Below, piece after piece: positions 37,252 to 48,844 of a DNA stretch of 64,000 nucleotides (position 1 is the first letter of the stretch; each line of letters begins with the position of its first letter). The DNA is from Danio rerio. Taxonomy: Eukaryota; Chordata; Actinopteri; Cypriniformes; Danionidae. Both the position numbers and the translations under genes were made by a program. The notes beneath the pieces were generated by a model. That model did no database searches. It was not told the DNA's origin and was given only the letters and a program-made list of their open reading frames with translations. Location of the stretch: assembly GCF_049306965.1 (NCBI RefSeq), contig NC_133197.1:9576501-9640500 (forward strand). The letters run 5' to 3'.

Positions 37252-37769
37252 ATGGTACTACAGAAAATACACTAGCAGGTGAATAATAGTACATTTTGTA
37301 CAGAAAATGTTGACATTTAATCATTTACCATAATAAAAACCCTATTATTCAACACCACATTCTCACAAAATGTCATCAGTCACCCATATTGAAGAGGAGA
37401 ACATACAGACATGGACAAAATTGTTGGTACTGAGGAAAGAAACAGAACTGTAGTCATTGAAATAGTTTGAAGCTTAAAAAAAGTAAAGATTAATCAAAAA
37501 TGACTGAACATTAACTAGAAAAAAATCAGATATTGCTTTGGAATTGAAAAAGGCAAACTAATGTAACTGGCCTGGACAACACTGGAAGGTACCAACAATT
37601 TTGTCTAAGTCTGTAAATAATGCCACTAAATCAATGATTGCTCATCAATTATTGTCAAGTTTTGACCTGTACTAATTGGTTGGAGACCAACAAAAACAAA
37701 GACTGGCAAATGGGATAAATCAAGCAGAAGACTTATTATAATCATACAGTATTATTTATCTCCGTCTCC

Positions 37770-38393
37770 AGGTTAAAGGAAAGTCCTTACCCCAGGTGGA
37801 GGAGTTCAAGTATCTAGGGGTTTTGTTCACGAATGAGGGAAGGATGGAACGTGAGCAGGACGCAGCAGTAATGTGGTCGATGTACCGGTTTGTTGTGGTA
37901 AAGAAGGAGCTGTGCCGAAAGACAAAGCTCCCGATTTACTGGTCAATCTACGTTTCTACTCTCACCTATGGTCATTAGCTTTAGTTCATGACCGAAAGGA
38001 CAAGATCTTGGATGCAAGCAGCCAAAATGAGCTTCATTCACAGGGTGGCAGGGCACACTCTTATATATAGGGTGAGGAGCTCTGTCACCTGGGAGGAGCT
38101 CTGCTTAAGCCAATGCTCCTCCACATCAAGAGAAGTAAGCTGAGGTGGCACGAGCATCTGTTTCGGATGCCTCCTGATTGCCTACCCAGAGAGGTGTTCC
38201 AGGCATGTCCCATTAGGAGGAGACCTCGAGGAAAACCTCAAGACTAGTCTCTCAGCTAGCCTGGGAACACCTCGCATTCCCCTGGAGGAGCTGGAGGAAT
38301 TGTCTGGGGAGAGGGAAGTCTGGGGTTCTCTCCTAAGACTGCTGCCCCTGTGGCCCAGCCCCGGAAAAGCAGACGAAAATGAGATGAAATGAG
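37770..38393 (+). mobile_element. LINE 3' fragment (Rex3/RTE-like)
   Basis: Encodes VEEFKYLGVLFTNEGRMERE, LCRKTKLPIYWSIYVSTLTY and, after frame breaks, a region like LRWHEHLFRMPPDCLPREVF. The 3' end GAAAATGAGATGAAATGAGT recalls the short tandem tail of Rex3-type LINEs. Heavily 5'-truncated. Confidence 0.7.
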
Positions 38394-38889
38394 TATTATT
38401 TATTTCACCAAGTAATGTGGTACTTTATTGTGTATTTTGTTTTGCTTTATTTTGTATATGTTGTTAAGTTATGGTTGAAGACTTAATTACTTAACGTAAT
38501 TATGGCACTAAGATTGCGGAGCCTACCGGATGTATGACGCATATAGTAATGGACGTGAAGCAAAGCACGCCAGGCATGGAACGATAAGTGAAACACGCCA
38601 ACAAGGCACGGGTATACAGCTGATTCTCGGACTCCCAATTTATGAGTTTTAGCTTCTGGTTTAAGGGAAAATAAAGTAATTTGATTTATTTAAGTTGTAA
38701 ATCATGTTTTGATTTATGTTAAGATTCATGTTTTACTTTTGTTGGTAATGTTGGTATGCTGTTTTAAATTTCGGGATTCATTTGGTGTTTGTTTGTTTGT
38801 ATGTTTACTCTCTAGTTCTTACGGTGAGCCATGATGCTATGTTGTGTAATGGTTCTATGGAAAGACTCAATCTTTTAACCAAGACACAA

Positions 38890-39437
38890 CACACCTGTCA
38901 CCGACTCGGTTCCAGTCATTCCCCTCGCTGGCCAGCAGAGGTCATCATTACCGGACTTCTAAGCATTACGTCATCCACTTACACTGAAAGCATGCACACC
39001 TGCAGCTCATCCAGTTGATGAGGCACGCTCACACATATATGCAGCACACACACACTCACTCACTCCGAAGTCTTGTTCTACCCCGGTTAACACTACTGAG
39101 CATTTCTCTTCATTGCCTGCTTCCCCGTTGTGACCTTGCTTCGATTATTCACCCAGTCCTGCCAGCCGCCTGCCTTGTACCTTTGCCTGAACCCCGACTC
39201 TGATCCTTGCCGCCTGCCTTGAACTCTAGCCTGAACACCGACCTTGATACTAGCCGCCTGCCTCTGACCCATGCCTGCATACTCATCCTGTGTTTACCTG
39301 CCGCCAGCCCTACGGCGATATACTACTGTGCTTGATGTGAGTTTGCACACGCATAACATCTGTGTGCTATTTGTTATTAAACTGTGTTTAATAAAAATAC
39401 TGCAAATGGATCCCTCTGTGTCAGCCACTTCGTTACA
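38890..39437. mobile_element. LTR-like fossil fragment
   Basis: A CT-rich block with repeated CCGCCTGCC words ends AATAAAAATACT...CACTTCGTTACA, similar in style to LTR 3' ends of fish gypsy elements. The start and target duplication are unclear. Confidence 0.4.
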
Positions 39438-39789
39438 AAAATACTCCTCTATATGATTTAGCAGCTTCCACACATTTTTTTCCATTGTTTAAACAGCATA
39501 AATAAGCAGAACAATGTATTCAATAGTACATTAAAAAAGCAATCAATTCTGTTGTTTATATGGTTGTGCATATGGGTAACTGAAAAATAATTAAACTATT
39601 AGCAAAATGCAATATTCATGACATATCAGAAAACTCTATTAACAAAATATCAAGATTCTTCAGACAGAGATCAGTGGAGCTCATCAGACATTGTTTTCTG
39701 CCATTCGTAATCTTAAATTGCATCACACACTGTACATCACTGTGGAGAAATCAGACAATCAAAAAAGTAATGTTAAAGGCGTGAAATAC

Positions 39790-39897
39790 CTTTTGCCAGA
39801 TGACGGTGTTTCCTCGCTGAAGTTCGGGAGATCACCATCTTTTGAGCAGTCACTCTTCACAAACACAGAGCCGGACACACAGGAGTCTGATATTACA
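39790..39897 (-). CDS. NLR N-terminal repeat exon C
   Basis: 108 nt, phase 2 at both ends. Reads VISDSCVSGSVFVKSD, CSKDGDLPNFSEETPSSGK. Third copy of a 36-residue unit, the most diverged at its end. Confidence 0.85.
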
Positions 39898-39914
39898 CTG
39901 ATGACACAAAGAAC

Positions 39915-40140
39915 AGGTAATGCTTTACAATAAGTTGGTAATAGTTAATGCATTTACTAAGATGAACAATACATTTACTACAGTATTTGTTCATGTTAGT
40001 TAACATTAGTTCATGTTAAACATTACAGTCCATGTTAACTTATGGTGCATTAACTAACATTAACAAGCATGAATTTGTATGTTTAAAATGCATTAGTCAA
40101 TGTTCAACTATGATTAATAAATGCTCAAGAAGTATTGCTC
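39915..40140. repeat. AT-rich dispersed repeat (TTAACATTAGTTCATG type)
   Basis: Recurring GTTAACATTAGTTCATGTTA, CATTAACTAACATTAAC and ATTAATAAATGCT words typical of a common cyprinid DNA repeat. Confidence 0.5.
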
Positions 40141-40282
40141 ATAACAGAGAGAAATCTGAAAACAGGAGTCTAGATTAGATAACAGGTGTCTGTCATAACA
40201 ACTTGCTAAGCTTGATTTATTAACTCCTGCACATGCTGTTCATAACTGTGAAGAAATTCCATGAGGAATATTCAACACATTA

Positions 40283-41173
40283 AGTGAAGTTTATTTATAA
40301 ACTAATTTCAAGAGGATCATGTGCTTATGATTGCTAGCAGCTGGATCCACATTATCCAATTCTTAATGCACCAATCAGACGATTCCTAAGCTACTACAAA
40401 TACCCTGAGTTATGTACCACCGCTATCTTCGTTTTGAAGAATCCCCTCTTCCACCCCTACTCCTCCTTCTTCCTAGATGGGTGACAAGGTGGCCCAGTGC
40501 TTAGCACTGTTGCCTCACAGCAAAAACGTCTTGGGTTCCAGTCTTTACCAAACCAGCATACGTTTCTGTGCCGAGTTTGCACTTTCTCACTGTGCTCACA
40601 TGGGTTTACTCCGTGTAAGTTATATATAACAATTTTGTGCTTGTTTTATTAACTCAAGTTCCTTCACATACTCTTCATCACTGTGGAGAAATCCCAGAAT
40701 GGATATTTGAAACATTTAATACCTTTTAGCAGACGTTTGTTTTTCCACACTGAAGTTCGGGAGATCACCATCTTTTGAGCAGTCGCTCTTCACAGACACA
40801 GAGCCGGACACACATGAGTCTGATATTACACTGAAGGCATAACAAACAGAGAGAAAATGACAACAGGAGGAACGTCAGACCATCTGAAGAGATTTATCGT
40901 CCAAAAACATGCAACTTAAGGTAATGACTAATCTAAATCAGCACTATAGACATGCTCTTAGTAAATAGTTATCTCTTCAGAGCAATCACTCTCTTTTCAT
41001 TAGTTACTACTGCAGGGGAGTTCTCGAGATCTACCTGAGCTCAAACTCCCCTTTCGCCTTGCAACGGGAGAGAGCCCCGGGCTTGAGGATCTTATGAGCT
41101 CAGGGCTCACTCCCAGGACAGCATGCTAAAGTAGCTTATATTTAATCATCAGCTAAGTGTGAACTCTTGAAAT
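40283..41173 (+). repeat. Composite SINE-bearing repeat, copy 3, split by an NLR exon segment
   Basis: The left half (40,283 to about 40,617) and the right half (about 40,905-41,173) together match copy 1. Between them lies about 290 bp holding NLR repeat exon B and its flanks. The left part ends CATGGGTTTACTCCG and the right part resumes CGTCCAAAAACAT, adjacent words in copy 1 or its SINE consensus. Confidence 0.6.
40723..40830 (-). CDS. NLR N-terminal repeat exon B
   Basis: 108 nt, phase 2 at both ends: VISDSCVSGSVSVKSD, CSKDGDLPNFSVEKQTSAK. Nearly identical to exon A, so duplicated recently or homogenised. Confidence 0.87.
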
Positions 41174-41375
41174 AATGAAGTAATAAAAAATTACATCATG
41201 TTAGTAAATACATTAACTAATTCAACCTTATTGCAAACTGTGAACAAGAACAGAGAGAAATCTGAGTATAGGAGTCTGAATTGCATAACAGCTCTTCTGT
41301 CATAACAACTCTCTGAGAAATTTACTACCGCAATTAATATGTATATAACAATGATGAATGTTTGACATTTCATAC

Positions 41376-41483
41376 CTTTTAGCAGACATTGGCTTTTCCA
41401 CACTGAAGTTCGGGAGATCACCATCTTTTGAGCAGTCGCTCTTCACAGACACAGAGCCGGACACACATGAGTCTGATATTACA
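41376..41483 (-). CDS. NLR N-terminal repeat exon A
   Basis: 108 nt, phase 2 at both ends: VISDSCVSGSVSVKSD, CSKDGDLPNFSVEKPMSAK. Joined to the start exon through AG|T (Ser). Such short acidic/serine-rich repeats are known at the N-terminus of fish NLR-C proteins. Confidence 0.88.
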
Positions 41484-41999
41484 CTGAAGACATAAAAAAC
41501 AGAGAGAAAATGACAACAGGAGGAACGTCAGACCATCTGAAGAGATTTAGTGTGCAAATGATGTGTTCAATTTAAGGAGTTAACAATGTCTTGCTCCAAC
41601 AAGTTTGGGTCATTTTTTCATTTGTCAATTTAGTAGAAATTATTTACTTCGAAACGTGCGAGTTCAAAATCAACTATGAATGAAATAAATAATACATGCA
41701 ATGTATCTTAGCAGTGAATTAATTTTTTCCCTTCAAAATATTGTCTGTATTTTTCAGCTCTGAATATATGCAACAAACATTTTTAGTTGTTACAACTTTT
41801 CCAATAAATGTAAAATGTAAACAACTTCTAAGCTTTTCCAAGATGTTCTGAATGGTTTCATAGCATTTGACATGAAATAGTGAAAGAAAACACTGAATGT
41901 TAAACAAGTTCTTTCTGATTATAGTTGTATTTTTCTGAGGTTTAAATCCTGAACCTGCTGTAGTTTAAGATGAATCTGTGCAAAGCACCATAGTCTCAC

Positions 42000-42043
42000 C
42001 TGTGTTTCTCTGAGAGACTCATCTTTCCCTGCTCCTCTGACAT
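42000..42043 (-). CDS. NLR start exon
   Basis: ATG at 42,043-42,041. Reads MSEEQGKMSLSEKH, ends phase 2 at CACAG|GTGAGA. The sequence just upstream (GATCTGCAG|T) could be an acceptor, giving a separate 5' UTR exon. The Met-Ser-rich leader is typical of the family. Confidence 0.8.
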
Positions 42044-42734
42044 ACTGCAGATCAACAGCTCAACACTGGTGTCTTTGTGTTGCTGAAGACAATCAGACGA
42101 CCATCATGAGCTGGACATGACAATGAGTCTCTGAGATGAAGGTCATTACACTTCAGAAGGAGAAATGGAGAAGAAAAAAATTTAAATAAAGACAAATGCT
42201 GAGTTAATAGACAAGCAATAAAGAATATTAACACCTGCTACAAACATATTGTCATGTAGCTACTGTAACTGAATTTAGTCAACAACATTCAAAGCACTCA
42301 TCATAGCATGGTTAAATTTATATTTACATTTAACATTAATATGCATATATTAATATGAAAATTAATCAATGAGAACAACAATAAATGAGAATTTCGCCTA
42401 AATAGAAAAATTGTAAATACATTTTTAGAAATAGGTTACAGGTTTAGCAGAACGTTATATCGCACCGAATGGTTTACCTTCTGTTTGTTTAAACCATTTT
42501 TAAGACATTTCTGTCTGTTTACACATATCTGAGACACTTCAGAAGTGTTGACACATGACATGAGTCAGTCTAGACTCTCTGGACAAAATGCAAGTTTGTC
42601 AAAGCAGTTCTTATTCATCAGCGCCACCAACTGGACAGCAATGTGAAGCACAACACACTCTTTTACTTTAGGTTTAGTTGCAAACCAACTTTTATGTGCA
42701 TATCGTTGTCATCTCCTGTGTTGGTGATTCAGTC

Positions 42735-42905
42735 TACAGTCCTGGAGGGCCGGTGTCCCTGCAGGGTTTAGCTCCAACTTGTTCAACACACCTGCCTGAA
42801 TGTTTCAACTATACTTAGTAAGACCTTAATTAGCTGGTTCAGGTGTGTTTGATTAGGGTTGGAGCTAAAATCTGTAGGACACCGGCCCTCCAGGAACAAG
42901 TTTGA
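42735..42905. mobile_element. hAT-type foldback MITE
   Basis: The left TCCTGGAGGGCCGGTGTCCC mirrors the right GGACACCGGCCCTCCAGGAA. Same family as 51,629-51,780. Interrupts the segment shared with 56.9-57.1 kb. Confidence 0.75.
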
Positions 42906-43388
42906 TGACCAATCTATATATTGGTTTTAAGATCGCTACATTTTTAAACAGCTTCAATAATTTTACCTGACCCTTAATTTGTGTTTAATAAATTCCTGAT
43001 TGTATATTATTTGCATTACAGGTTATTGTAGAGTTCTCTTAATAACTAATTGCGTTCATTCCTATGATTAAGAGGAGGATATATTAATAACACATAGTCT
43101 ATGGTTTCCATTACGTGTCATATTTTTACTCAGTTTTTTTTTTTTAAGTTATTTTTACTAGAGTCGAGTTAAGATTAGTATCTTATTAGGTCTGATCATC
43201 TCTTCTATATCTCTAAACACATTTAATATTCTAGGTTACATAAATGTCTTTCTGTACTATTACTCCACTTTCCTTGCCACTTTTCTTCTTCCTTAGAAAA
43301 ACTTTGTCTCCTAAAAATGTACGATGGTACACCTTGGACAGACACATTAATAAAAATGAGTATTGAATGATTTTGAAGAGTTGCTTAC

Positions 43389-43640
43389 GTTTTATTTTTC
43401 CTGTATGCGGTAAAGAAATGTGTCCAGGTATCTCCATCCAGCTCACGCAAGTTCTGTGGTAAATTTCTTCCTAAACAAGCAAACTGTATTGAGGCGATTT
43501 TTAAAAGCGAACCCAATGTCATCTTCTATTGGTCTAGATTTATACAATTATTAACTAGAGACAGGTTTAGCTGTTGCCTTAATTTATCTACAGTATGTAA
43601 ACAAGACGAGGATCTGAAGCGTCTATTAGGCGCAGCTGTA
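43389..43640 (-). promoter_or_regulatory. Probable NLR 5' UTR exon and promoter
   Basis: On the minus strand a conserved block ends GGAAAAATAAAAC|GTAAGC, a good donor. The same block and donor recur at 57,511-57,750. A TATA-like TTGTATAAATC lies near 43,540-43,550. The extent of the exon is an estimate. Confidence 0.55.
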
Positions 43641-43645
43641 TTTTC

Positions 43646-43668
43646 CAGTTTCTTTCATTTTCGTTTTC
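43646..43668 (-). promoter_or_regulatory. ISRE / IRF-type element upstream of the NLR
   Basis: The minus strand reads GAAAACGAAAATGAAAGAAA, three GAAANN units at exact 6-base spacing plus a fourth GAAA. By established knowledge (GAAANN)n is the core of interferon-stimulated response elements. It is retained at 57,761-57,776 in the duplicated module. Confidence 0.65.
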
Positions 43669-43777
43669 TTCGTGGGTTTTACCGGCGGGTTGCTAACAGC
43701 CGAGCACGATCCGCCTACTGGACTGGAGAAATAATTAATCTTAAATCCCGTTTGACCAGTGAAACATAGGCCAACTA

Positions 43778-44803
43778 TCTTTTAGATAAAAATGGCTAAT
43801 TCTTCAACATAATTCATTGATGGAAAAAAATGAGATAAAATATTCATTTAGAGAATTTATTTATTTAAGTAAAGCTATTCCTATTGCTTTATAAAAATAA
43901 TACATAATACTGTCACACGTTCAAAGGCATCTACAAAATTACCTGAATTAAAGATTGGATAAGTAGGTATTATTGCAGATAAAAAATATATATAACAACA
44001 AAGTAATTGGGCATATTTTAAAAAGTAAATTATTTTCAGATTTTAATACACCATCAAAATTGAAACAGCTTGAAAATGGTGTATTTAAAAATATATTGTA
44101 AATATCTTAAATTTTACAGAAAACGAAATATATGCAGTTTAGGATAATCAATAATACATATTCAGCAGCAGAAATTTTACGGGGGAAAAAAAACAGATTT
44201 GAGGTAGACCCTTGTGTTTTTTGTTCAGAAGAGGCTGAAACCATTGAACATTTATATTTCTCCTGTCCAGTCACAAAAAAAAAAAAAAAAAAAAAAAAAA
44301 TGACAGGACCTTTGCAGTTGGCTAAGCAACAATATAGATCCTGACATTCCATTCCTAAAATTTGATTAAGGTTTTGGTTTATGCAGATAGTTTTTCCAAA
44401 CAAAATGTCATCGATGTTAAACATTATTATTATTATAGGTAAATATACACAAAAGTAAGTGGAATAACAGTAAACCCTCGATTAATTGCTTTAAAAAGAC
44501 ATATAAAACATATTTAGAGTCTTTCAAAGTAATATCCGAAGAAAAAAATGCTAAAGAGAAACTACAAAACTATGGCTGAGTCTCTTTCCTTTTAAAAATT
44601 TATCTTTAATTTTTTTTAGTTTTTATTTTTTTGTGTAACCACCCTCCACCTCCAAAAAAAGTTTTTTTTTTCTTTTTAATGTTATGCATTAAAATGTGTG
44701 TATGCACTGTATAATGTAAATGTGATTGTAAGTGTGTATATATTGTTATATGCCGTTTTTGTTCCCCATTTGAGTTTGTAAATTGATAAATGTTAAATAA
44801 AAA
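43778..44803 (+). mobile_element. 5'-truncated L1-like LINE insertion
   Basis: Flanked by a target duplication AAACATAGGCCAACTA (43,762-43,777 and 44,804-44,819). It encodes a C-terminal zinc-knuckle-like stretch (VDPCVFCSEEAETIEHLYFSC). The 3' end is GTTAAATAAAAAA. The paralogous site near 57,855 lacks the insertion, so it came after the duplication. Confidence 0.8.
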
Positions 44804-45908
44804 AAACATAGGCCAACTACATATTTCAGTACTGATCTGAACTATTCTGATTGGCTATCTATTTCATGTTTTCAGATGTTGTACTAAAATAACACTTTGA
44901 TAATGTATATTTCTTTTAAATAATATAAACAATAATACCAGAAAGTGAAACCAGCAGGGAAGTGAAAAGGTTAGTTTGGCATGAGCTATAGCCTATATGG
45001 TAACAAGTAGTATCACATCTTGGATCTTTCCCGATCTTACTCTCTCACCCACTCCACTTCCTGTCAGTAACCTGTCTAATAAAGTCTGAAATGGAAAAAT
45101 AAATCTTTAAATAATCTGTAAAATGTGTAACTTTGCCTCAATTTCTTTTGTTTATAAAAATGTATTGTTATCTGTAGAAACTACTGTGTTTCTGTGATGT
45201 GCTTTTTCGTGTAATTTTATATATATATATTAGTGTTTAGTATAATTAAAAATCACTGGAGTTCTTTTATGCATTGTGCTTGGGTGATATTTTGTTGAGG
45301 GGTTAACATGTTTTTACTTTAACATAATGGCCCAGATCAATTTGTGCTTTTAATATAAGTGCAGGTTTTTATTAAGGATGTAATTGTTTTTGACACATTG
45401 TATTTATTGACACATCGTAAAGAAAAGCCCAAACAATATCATTAAAAGTATTGGTATTGAAGTTGGAAACAATGAACTGAATAGAGCAGCTGTCATAAGC
45501 GTGAACTTATCCAATGCATCCAGATAACTGTTGGAGATCTCAGAGGGATATTTATTTTCTGCTTTTTTCTTCTTTTGAATTAAAAGTGCTAGAACAAATC
45601 TGTATTTTCCCAACAGAAGCGGGAAGAAGATTTCCCTGCTGAAAAATAAAACAGCCCAAACCAACCTAAGCTGGTTTATGATGAAGTAGCTATCACATGC
45701 CAACTGTTTCCTGTTACAGTAACAGTCACAGCAAACCAAAGGGAATCGGTTTTGGTTCTGCATATTTTTATGTATTGTCGTAATATGCCTCCATATATTG
45801 TCGACTCATCCTTTCTTACAGAAAACAAGTTGAGATCTGAAAATAAAAAGCCAATTCTATTCCATCAAGCTAACCATGCCCACATTAGCACAAACGTAGG
45901 CTGATCAT

Positions 45909-45954
45909 ATTTATATACCCCCACCTGATTGAGCAGCAAACAGCACACATACAG
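45909..45954 (+). promoter_or_regulatory. Ig2 core promoter and first (UTR) exon
   Basis: A TATA-like TATTTATATA is followed by a short block ending CACACATACAG. In the copies at 58.59 and 63.36 kb this block ends ACAG|GTTAGTCG and CCAG|GTCAGTCG (donors). Here the same place reads ACAG|ATTAGTCG, so the canonical GT is absent. Confidence 0.55.
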
Positions 45955-46019
45955 ATTAGTCGTTTAATTTTTTTATCCACTTATTTATTTATTTGTGTGT
46001 GTGTATGTGGGATGTTTTT

Positions 46020-46740
46020 GCAATTTTTCTTATTCTCAACTGGGGATAAAGAATAGGTTAACTTAATACAGAAGAATCCGTTTAAATGTATAGTCTATGT
46101 ATTTGTAAATATTCGAACCACTTAACTTCAGTAAGCTTCATTGCCATTCATTCACTGCTGTAAATCAGAACAGTCAAATACAATTTGTATTAACCTTTCA
46201 CTTTACATGGAGAAAAATAATCAATAAACAGCTATTAAAAATATTTTTATTACTCAATTTTTTAAAACTAAAACTAAACATGTAAAAACTTAATAGAAAT
46301 GTGTTCACCAAAAAACTAAACTAAAATTAACAAAAGCATTGATGGAATAAACTAAAACTGCACTGAAATGTACAACAAATATGTAAATAAACTGAAATAA
46401 AAACGTATTAAAGACAATGAACTATGATAACCTTGGATGGCAGAAGTAGTTTTAATGACATGTGACTTGGGAACATTTCATCTGACTAAAGGCTTAAATT
46501 TACGATTTCACGATTTTTTTTCTCAACAGCGGATAAAAAATATGTTAACTTAATACCGAAGAATGCATAGCCTATGTATTTGTAAATTTTCAAACCATTT
46601 AACTTCAGTAAGCTTCATTGCCTTACATTGCCTTAAAATTCATTCACTGCTGTAAATCACACCAGTCAAATACAATTTGTATTAATCTTTCACTTTACCT
46701 AGAGAAAAATAATCAATAAACTACTATTAAAAAAGAATAA
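46020..46740. repeat. Duplicated block within Ig2 intron 1
   Basis: 46,020-46,250 and 46,525-46,735 share TAACTTAATAC...GAAGAAT, CTATGTATTTGTAAAT and AACTTCAGTAAGCTTCATTG. A related single block is found at 63,450-63,650. Confidence 0.65.
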
Positions 46741-47596
46741 AGTTTGTGAATAGAGTATAAAACTCAACATTAAAAATTTAAAATTAACATTTAAAAAATT
46801 GAATTAACATTTAAAATTCAACATTACACACTACAAACCCTTGTAGACTCACAGCCTTATAGAACAAAGACTCATAAAAATTAAAAACAGAACCATCAAA
46901 AATTCAAATTAAGTCATATATAAATTATTGACCGCCATTAATATAATGGTTATTATATAAATTAAGTTATATAAGCTTGATTTCAGTTCTGTGTTGTTTA
47001 AGTTCAAGAAAATGGAACTACACAACTGTGAAACACAGTTTCATGAATTATAACTTATAAATTCATATGCTGTAAATAGTGAAAGAAAATCTGTAAAGTT
47101 ATTTGCAACAAAAGACACAGATAGCTTGTGTGATCTTTGATTTTATAAGTAAAAGTAAAAGGGAGCATGAACCTCTGTGAGATGTTTTAAGCTGCAAAAA
47201 CAAAACTAAAACTTTCTCACAGTTAGGGAAGTGGGAAGTGTGAGACTGGCTGACTGTAGCCTATTAAGGTATTCAGCGCATTATTAACAGTTTCTTATAA
47301 ACTATGTCTCAACAGGATTTAAACCATACATAAGCTTAAGCAACATTTTTATACAGTAATTAGTGTTTTATATTTTATAGTTTATACTGTGTACTGTAAA
47401 AAAAAAAGAAGAAGAAGACAGGGAAGAACATTTTACAGGTAAGGACATTTTTTAACAATCTCTTGGTGTTAAAAGTGCTTGGATCAGCAAAAGATGTAGC
47501 TTCACACACTGTTAACCTGTTACAGATAACTTTGACTCAGTTGTTGTTTACATGTTCAAATGCAGATAAAGCCTCTCTACTCGACTTTTGAAGACT

Positions 47597-47642
47597 ATGA
47601 ATCTCTTAAGGATTATTCTGCTTCATCTAATTTGCCTTTTGG
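47597..47642 (+). CDS. Ig2 exon 1, signal peptide
   Basis: Acceptor AAATGCAG ends at 47,565 and the ATG is at 47,597. MNLLRIILLHLICLL is a compact signal peptide. Phase 1 end at G|GTAAAG. Confidence 0.85.
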
Positions 47643-47937
47643 GTAAAGTCTCTTTTTATATAAACTTTTAAATGTTTAGAATTAGTACAAACAGAAATTC
47701 AACATGATAAACGACTGAGCATTAAAACACCAAATTTCATTAATGTTCGCTTTTGTGTATTTCCTCGACTCTTTGTTCGGACTTATCCATGTTTCTGTTC
47801 TAACAAGTTATTCAAATGTTCTTCTAATGTTCCCTGAACACTCTAGGAAGATTATTTTTTGTTTTCTTTTAAAATAACTTCCCTTCAACATTCTGTGAAC
47901 ATTTGCAAAATGTTGCAAAAAAAAAATTATTATTAAT

Positions 47938-48074
<137 letters not shown>

Positions 48075-48079
48075 CATAC

Positions 48080-48355
48080 AGTTGAAGTCAGAGATATTAG
48101 CCCCCATAATCATTAGAATTATGAATTATTAGTATTATCTTTGCTATGATGACAATAAATAATATTTGACTAGATATTTTTAAGACACTTCTATACAGCT
48201 TAAAGTGACATTTAAAGGCTTAACTAGGTTAATTAGGTTAACTAGGCAGGTTAGGGTAATTAGGCAAATTATTGTATTGTATTGTATTATTGGTTTGTTC
48301 TGTAGTCTATCGAAAAAAATTCTAGCTTATAGGGGCTAATAATTGATCGGGCTCG
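48080..48355. mobile_element. Truncated cyprinid MITE
   Basis: Left end ACAGTTGAAGTCAGAGATAT, right end TAGGGGCTAATAATTGA. Shares AACTAGGTTAATTAGGTTAA with the fuller copy at 20.0-20.5 kb. Confidence 0.6.
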
Positions 48356-48713
48356 CGCTATTCGCGCGGCTCTCAGTACTGCCCAGACTCGTCAGCGCTA
48401 CCAAGCCGACCAATCACAGAGCTAAGAGTAGCTAAACGAGTAGCTAAATTTTTTGAGAGGTGCACGTCAGCGACGCAGACGGCCACGGCATAGGGCTATG
48501 CGTCAATGCCATAGCATACGCGTGCGTTTGATGCAGAATAATAAATCAGCCTTTAAAGTGAATTAGTAGTTTGCATTTAACTCGGACAATTTCGTAGCTG
48601 TGAGTAGTGAGCACATTTGTTTATAAGCAGCAACGTACATATTTATTGACTCGATTTGTCTGTCAACACTGTGTTAATCAATCAATTAATCAAAATTGCA
48701 CATTGTGTTCCAG

Positions 48714-48742
48714 GTTTATCGTCCACTGAAATTAATAAAAAG
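48714..48742 (+). CDS. Ig2 tentative micro-exon
   Basis: The 29-nt stretch between TGTTCCAG and AAAAAG|GCAAGA would encode GLSSTEINKK with the leader's last base. It would change phase 1 to phase 0, exactly what the next exon requires. It would need a GC donor. Without it the leader and exon 48,845 join out of frame. Confidence 0.4.
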
Positions 48743-48844
48743 GCAAGAAATTTTAACACTCATTTTACTGTTGTTAAAACTAAACATTATCCCTCGATCT
48801 TTTTTTAAATAACATTTATTTTTATTTTTATTTATGTTCTCTAG

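Larger units (their letters stand above)
16772..43640 (-). other. NLR-C type gene (FISNA-NACHT-LRR), whole model
   Basis: This is a minus-strand gene of about 27 kb. Coding exons: 42,000-42,043; 41,376-41,483; 40,723-40,830; 39,790-39,897; 36,532-36,616; 35,904-36,099; 33,996-35,817; then LRR exons 33,749-33,919; 32,415-32,588; 28,678-28,878; 25,039-25,212; 23,313-23,486; 22,763-22,936; 21,057-21,230; 19,652-19,825; 16,772-16,933. A probable 5' UTR exon ends at 43,389. All junctions agree in phase, giving about 1,350 residues before an unidentified terminal exon. The product is a cytosolic nucleotide-binding sensor of the large fish NLRC3-like expansion. No B30.2 exon, which many relatives carry at the C-terminus, is visible. 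Confidence 0.85.

Noticed and set aside
37796-38070. A host gene in the 60-65 residue ORFs here
   Set aside because: The text is the 3' part of a LINE reverse-transcriptase ORF.
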